Of a DNA stretch of 6,724 nucleotides, positions 4,526 to 6,724 are shown one piece after another. The stretch's first letter is position 1. Every line of letters begins with the position of its first letter. The notes under the pieces are model-generated. The model was not told where the DNA came from, ran no database searches, and was given only the letters and a program-made list of their open reading frames with translations. The translations under genes were made by a program, and so were the position numbers. Origin of the DNA: GCA-003244245 sp036279835 (GTDB lineage Bacteria > Actinomycetota > Actinomycetes > Mycobacteriales > Pseudonocardiaceae); contig DASUII010000300.1 of the NCBI GenBank assembly GCA_036279835.1, positions 1 to 6,724 on the forward strand. The letters are read 5' to 3'.

Positions 4526-6517
4526 ATGCCCTACCCCAGCGATCGTGAGCGCGATCGGCCGTGGGTGATGCGAACATACGCCGGGCACTCGTCGGCGACC
4601 ACGTCCAACGCGCTATACCGGCGCAACCTGGCCAAGGGACAGACCGGCCTTTCGGTGGCCTTCGACCTGCCCACCCAGACCGGTTACGATCCCGACCACG
4701 AGCTGGCCCGGGGCGAGGTCGGCAAGGTCGGCGTGCCGATCAGCCACCTCGGCGACATGCGTGCCCTTTTCGACGGCATCCCCATGGCGCAGGCCAACAC
4801 CTCGATGACGATCAACGCCACCGCTATGTGGCTGCTGGCGCTCTACGCATCGGTGGCTGCCGAGCACGGCGCGGACCTGGCACAACTGTCAGGCACCACG
4901 CAGAACGACATCATCAAGGAGTACCTGTCCCGCGGGACCTACGCTTTCCCACCTGCGCCGAGTTTGCGGTTGATCACCGATGTGGTCGTCTACACGGTCA
5001 AGCACATGCCGAAGTGGAACCCGATCAACATCTGCAGCTACCACCTGCAGGAGGCGGGCGCGACGCCGGTGCAGGAGGTCGCCTACGCCATGTGCACGGC
5101 GATCGCCGTGCTGGACTCAGTGCGCGACTGCGGGCAAGTCGCGCCGCAGGACTTCGCGCAGGTCGTCGGGCGGATGTCGTTTTTCGTCAATGCCGGTGTG
5201 CGCTTTGTCGAGGAGATGTGCAAGCTGCGCGCATTCGGGCGGCTGTGGGAGGAGACCTGCCGGGATCGATACGGCGTGGCGGATCCCAAGCTGCGCCGAT
5301 TCCGGTACGGCGTGCAGGTCAACTCGCTGGGGCTGACCGAGCCGCAGCCGGAGAACAACGTCCAGCGCATCGTGCTGGAGATGCTCGCGGTGACGCTGTC
5401 CCGCGACGCCCGGGCCCGTGCGGTGCAGCTACCGGCGTGGAATGAGGCGCTGGGCCTACCTCGGTCCTGGGATCAGCAGTGGGCGCTGCGGATGCAGCAG
5501 GTGCTGGCCTATGAGACGGACCTGCTGGACTACGAGGACCTCTTCGATGGCTCTCGTGTTGTCGAGGCCCGAGTCGCGGAGATCGCCGAGGGTGCCCGTG
5601 CGGAGATCGACCGGGTGCAGGGCATGGGCGGCGCGATCGCCGCCGTCGAATCGGGATACATGAAGTCGCAGCTGGTGTCCTCGCTGGCCGCGCGGCGACG
5701 GCGGATCGAGGACGGCGAGGATGTGGTTGTCGGCGTGAACCGGTTCACCGAGACCGATCCCAGCCCTCTGCAGGCTGACGGCATCGGGCCCATCGAGACT
5801 GTCGATCCGGACACCGAGGCCCACGTGATCGAGGCGATCCGGTCCTGGCGGGCGGATCGGGACCCCGCCGCGGTGGAGGCGTCGCGGCAGGTCCTGGCGC
5901 AGGCCGCCAAGACCGACGCCAACCTGGTCGAGGCCTCGATGGCGTGCGCTCGTGCCGGGGTGACGACAGGGGAGTGGGCCGCAACGCTGCGCGAGGTGTT
6001 CGGCGAGTACCGGGCGCCGACCGGGATTGCCGGCGCGTCGGTGCCAGGCTCGGCCGGCTCGGCTGGCGACGCGATCGGGCGCGTTCGGGAGCGGGTACGG
6101 GCGGTCAGCGAGGAGCTAGGCCAGCGGCTGCGAATCCTGGTCGGCAAGCCCGGCCTCGACGGTCACTCCAACGGCGCCGAGCAGGTGGCGGTCCGAGCTC
6201 GCGATGTCGGCTTCGAGGTGATCTACCAGGGTATCCGGCTCACTCCGGCGGAGATCGTGGCGGCCGCGGTGGCCGAGGACGTGCACGTGGTGGGCCTGTC
6301 GGTGCTGTCCGGTTCGCACCTGGAAGTGGTGCCCGCGGTGGTCGAGGGGTTGCGGGCGGCGGGCGCCGGTGATGTGCCTGTAGTGGTCGGCGGTATCATC
6401 CCGCCGCAGGATGCAGAGTCGCTGCGCGCGCAAGGAGTCGCCCGAGTCTTCACCCCCAAAGACTTCGAGCTCACCGACATCATGGACCAGATCGTGACCC
6501 TCATCCGCCCCCGCTAG
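4526..6517 (+). CDS. ecm: Ethylmalonyl-CoA mutase-type B12-dependent acyl-CoA mutase
   Basis: This 663-residue adenosylcobalamin enzyme is predicted to convert (2R)-ethylmalonyl-CoA to (2S)-methylsuccinyl-CoA. Residues about 10-490 form the substrate-binding barrel: DRPWVMRTYAGHS (10-22), GLSVAFDLPTQTGYDPDH, TTQNDIIKEYLSRGTY and SYHLQEAGAT with His173, which matches the catalytic histidine of methylmalonyl-CoA mutase. A Gly/Ala/Ser linker lies near 500-517. The cobalamin domain has the complete base-off pattern: D545-x-H547-xx-G550, 41 residues, S592-x-L594, 27 residues, G622-G623. Ethylmalonyl-type features are the QTGYDPDH motif, RYGVQVNSLGLTE at 260-272 where methylmalonyl-CoA mutases have RTHSQTSGWSL, the ending VFTPKDFE, and a single chain of about 660 residues. 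It closely resembles Streptomyces MeaA as I remember it. Older annotations call such proteins methylmalonyl-CoA mutase. Substrate choice is inferred from similarity, and no crotonyl-CoA carboxylase/reductase gene is in view. Confidence 0.9.
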   Translation: MPYPSDRERDRPWVMRTYAGHSSATTSNALYRRNLAKGQTGLSVAFDLPTQTGYDPDHELARGEVGKVGVPISHLGDMRALFDGIPMAQANTSMTINATAMWLLALYASVAAEHGADLAQLSGTTQNDIIKEYLSRGTYAFPPAPSLRLITDVVVYTVKHMPKWNPINICSYHLQEAGATPVQEVAYAMCTAIAVLDSVRDCGQVAPQDFAQVVGRMSFFVNAGVRFVEEMCKLRAFGRLWEETCRDRYGVADPKLRRFRYGVQVNSLGLTEPQPENNVQRIVLEMLAVTLSRDARARAVQLPAWNEALGLPRSWDQQWALRMQQVLAYETDLLDYEDLFDGSRVVEARVAEIAEGARAEIDRVQGMGGAIAAVESGYMKSQLVSSLAARRRRIEDGEDVVVGVNRFTETDPSPLQADGIGPIETVDPDTEAHVIEAIRSWRADRDPAAVEASRQVLAQAAKTDANLVEASMACARAGVTTGEWAATLREVFGEYRAPTGIAGASVPGSAGSAGDAIGRVRERVRAVSEELGQRLRILVGKPGLDGHSNGAEQVAVRARDVGFEVIYQGIRLTPAEIVAAAVAEDVHVVGLSVLSGSHLEVVPAVVEGLRAAGAGDVPVVVGGIIPPQDAESLRAQGVARVFTPKDFELTDIMDQIVTLIRPR

Positions 6518-6521
6518 TCAC

Positions 6522-6535
6522 GGCGGTGAACCGCC
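6522..6535 (+). other. Small hairpin after the mutase stop
   Basis: GGCGG, loop TGAA, CCGCC forms a five-pair GC hairpin five bases beyond the TAG stop at 6515-6517. With no T-run and a short stem, it is at most a weak terminator or an mRNA 3'-end stabiliser. Confidence 0.3.
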
Positions 6536-6544
6536 CCGAGACCG

Positions 6545-6562
6545 CCCGCATTAACGTGCGGG
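6545..6562 (+). other. Hairpin abutting the hydratase start codon
   Basis: CCCGCA (6545-6550) and TGCGGG (6557-6562) are perfect reverse complements around the loop TTAACG and end one base before the ATG at 6564. If the gene is read from a transcript started in the mutase gene, this stem would cover the only region where a ribosome-binding site could sit; if the gene is leaderless it is absent from the mRNA. Confidence 0.35.
6552..6557 (+). promoter_or_regulatory. Candidate -10 box of a leaderless promoter for the hydratase gene
   Basis: TAACGT fits TANNNT and is followed by six bases and then the ATG at 6564, the same geometry as at the adenosyltransferase start. There is no convincing Shine-Dalgarno sequence for this ATG. 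An internal promoter giving a leaderless transcript is therefore possible, in addition to read-through from the mutase gene. Confidence 0.35.
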
Positions 6563-6563
6563 T

Positions 6564-6724
6564 ATGGGATTTGCAGGGCTGGGGATTGAGCGGGACGATC
6601 ACACCGTCCGCATCACGATGAACCGTCCGCAGCGGCGCAACGCGCTATCCGCTGATCACCTCGTCGAGCTGCGCGACGCGTTCACCGAGGCGGGCCGGTC
6701 GGACGCCACCGGCATCGTGCTCGG
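6564..6724 (+). CDS. Enoyl-CoA hydratase/isomerase (crotonase family), 3'-truncated
   Basis: An open frame from ATG 6564 runs past the window end; 53 complete codons are visible. The product starts MGFAGLGIERDDHTVRITMN and continues with NRPQRRNALSADHLVELRDAF, the N-terminal signature of the crotonase superfamily (a beta-strand, then the NRPxxxNAL turn and a helix), and SDATGIVLG, which leads into the strand before the first oxyanion-hole loop. Enzymes of this family hydrate, isomerise or hydrolyse acyl-CoA thioesters in the cytoplasm. The catalytic glutamates and oxyanion-hole glycine lie beyond the window, so the exact reaction cannot be assigned. It follows the mutase by 46 bases in the same direction, consistent with an acyl-CoA module, though it may have its own promoter. 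Confidence 0.85.
   Translation, partial: MGFAGLGIERDDHTVRITMNRPQRRNALSADHLVELRDAFTEAGRSDATGIVL

Noticed and set aside
4454..4588. N-terminal extension of the acyl-CoA synthetase starting at the ATG at 4588
   Set aside because: The extra 45 residues (MPGVCSHHPRPIAL...) have no family resemblance and overlap the mutase start; the GTG at 4453 has a good ribosome-binding site and gives the expected N-terminus.
4561..5445. 294-codon frame overlapping the mutase in another frame
   Set aside because: Typical Arg/Ala/Gly-rich off-frame translation of a high-GC gene; the mutase frame is fully conserved.
6026..6080. GSAGSAG repeats in the mutase as a possible tandem repeat or frameshift
   Set aside because: They form the flexible linker between the barrel and cobalamin domains, where low complexity is usual, and the frame is intact.

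Overview
This is high-GC actinobacterial DNA, most likely from the order Mycobacteriales (a mycobacterium or close relative). The first half has the order atpC, a DUF2550 membrane protein, a PduO-type cobalamin adenosyltransferase on the minus strand, then murA. From memory this is the Rv1311-Rv1312-Rv1314c-Rv1315 order of Mycobacterium tuberculosis. The proteins are clearly orthologous to those but diverged, so this is not the tuberculosis complex, and the species cannot be named from the sequence alone.

Layout. Positions 2-370 hold the end of atpC (F1 epsilon subunit). A small membrane-anchored DUF2550 protein follows at 396-821. It converges on the adenosyltransferase (854-1447, minus), and a perfect 22-bp-arm palindrome (815-860) lies across both gene ends. 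The adenosyltransferase and murA (1503-2777) diverge from a 55-bp gap in which each strand carries a TANNNT -10-like box 6-8 nt from the start codon, suggesting leaderless mRNAs. murA converges on an AlkK/FadD-type acyl-CoA synthetase (2819-4453, minus). The junction holds a second, two-unit inverted repeat (2778-2853) that resembles a REP/BIME element and encodes the last residues of the synthetase. The synthetase diverges from an ethylmalonyl-CoA-mutase-type B12 enzyme (4526-6517) across 72 bp carrying a 12-bp palindrome, a candidate operator. An enoyl-CoA hydratase/isomerase gene starts at 6564 and runs off the window.

How the genes relate. The left half is housekeeping: ATP synthesis, coenzyme B12 activation and the first committed step of peptidoglycan synthesis. 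The right half looks like an acyl-CoA catabolic or assimilation module: activation of an acid to its CoA ester, a B12-dependent carbon-skeleton rearrangement, and a crotonase-fold enzyme. The adenosyltransferase makes the cofactor the mutase needs, although its neighbourhood with murA is ancestral and need not reflect that. In the mycobacteria I know, murA is followed by the rrnA ribosomal RNA operon; here there is no rRNA and the acyl-CoA module sits there instead.

No rRNA, tRNA, CRISPR array, transposase gene or phage gene was seen. No gene-free stretch exceeds about 75 bases. The most unusual features are the two palindromes at the two convergent gene junctions.
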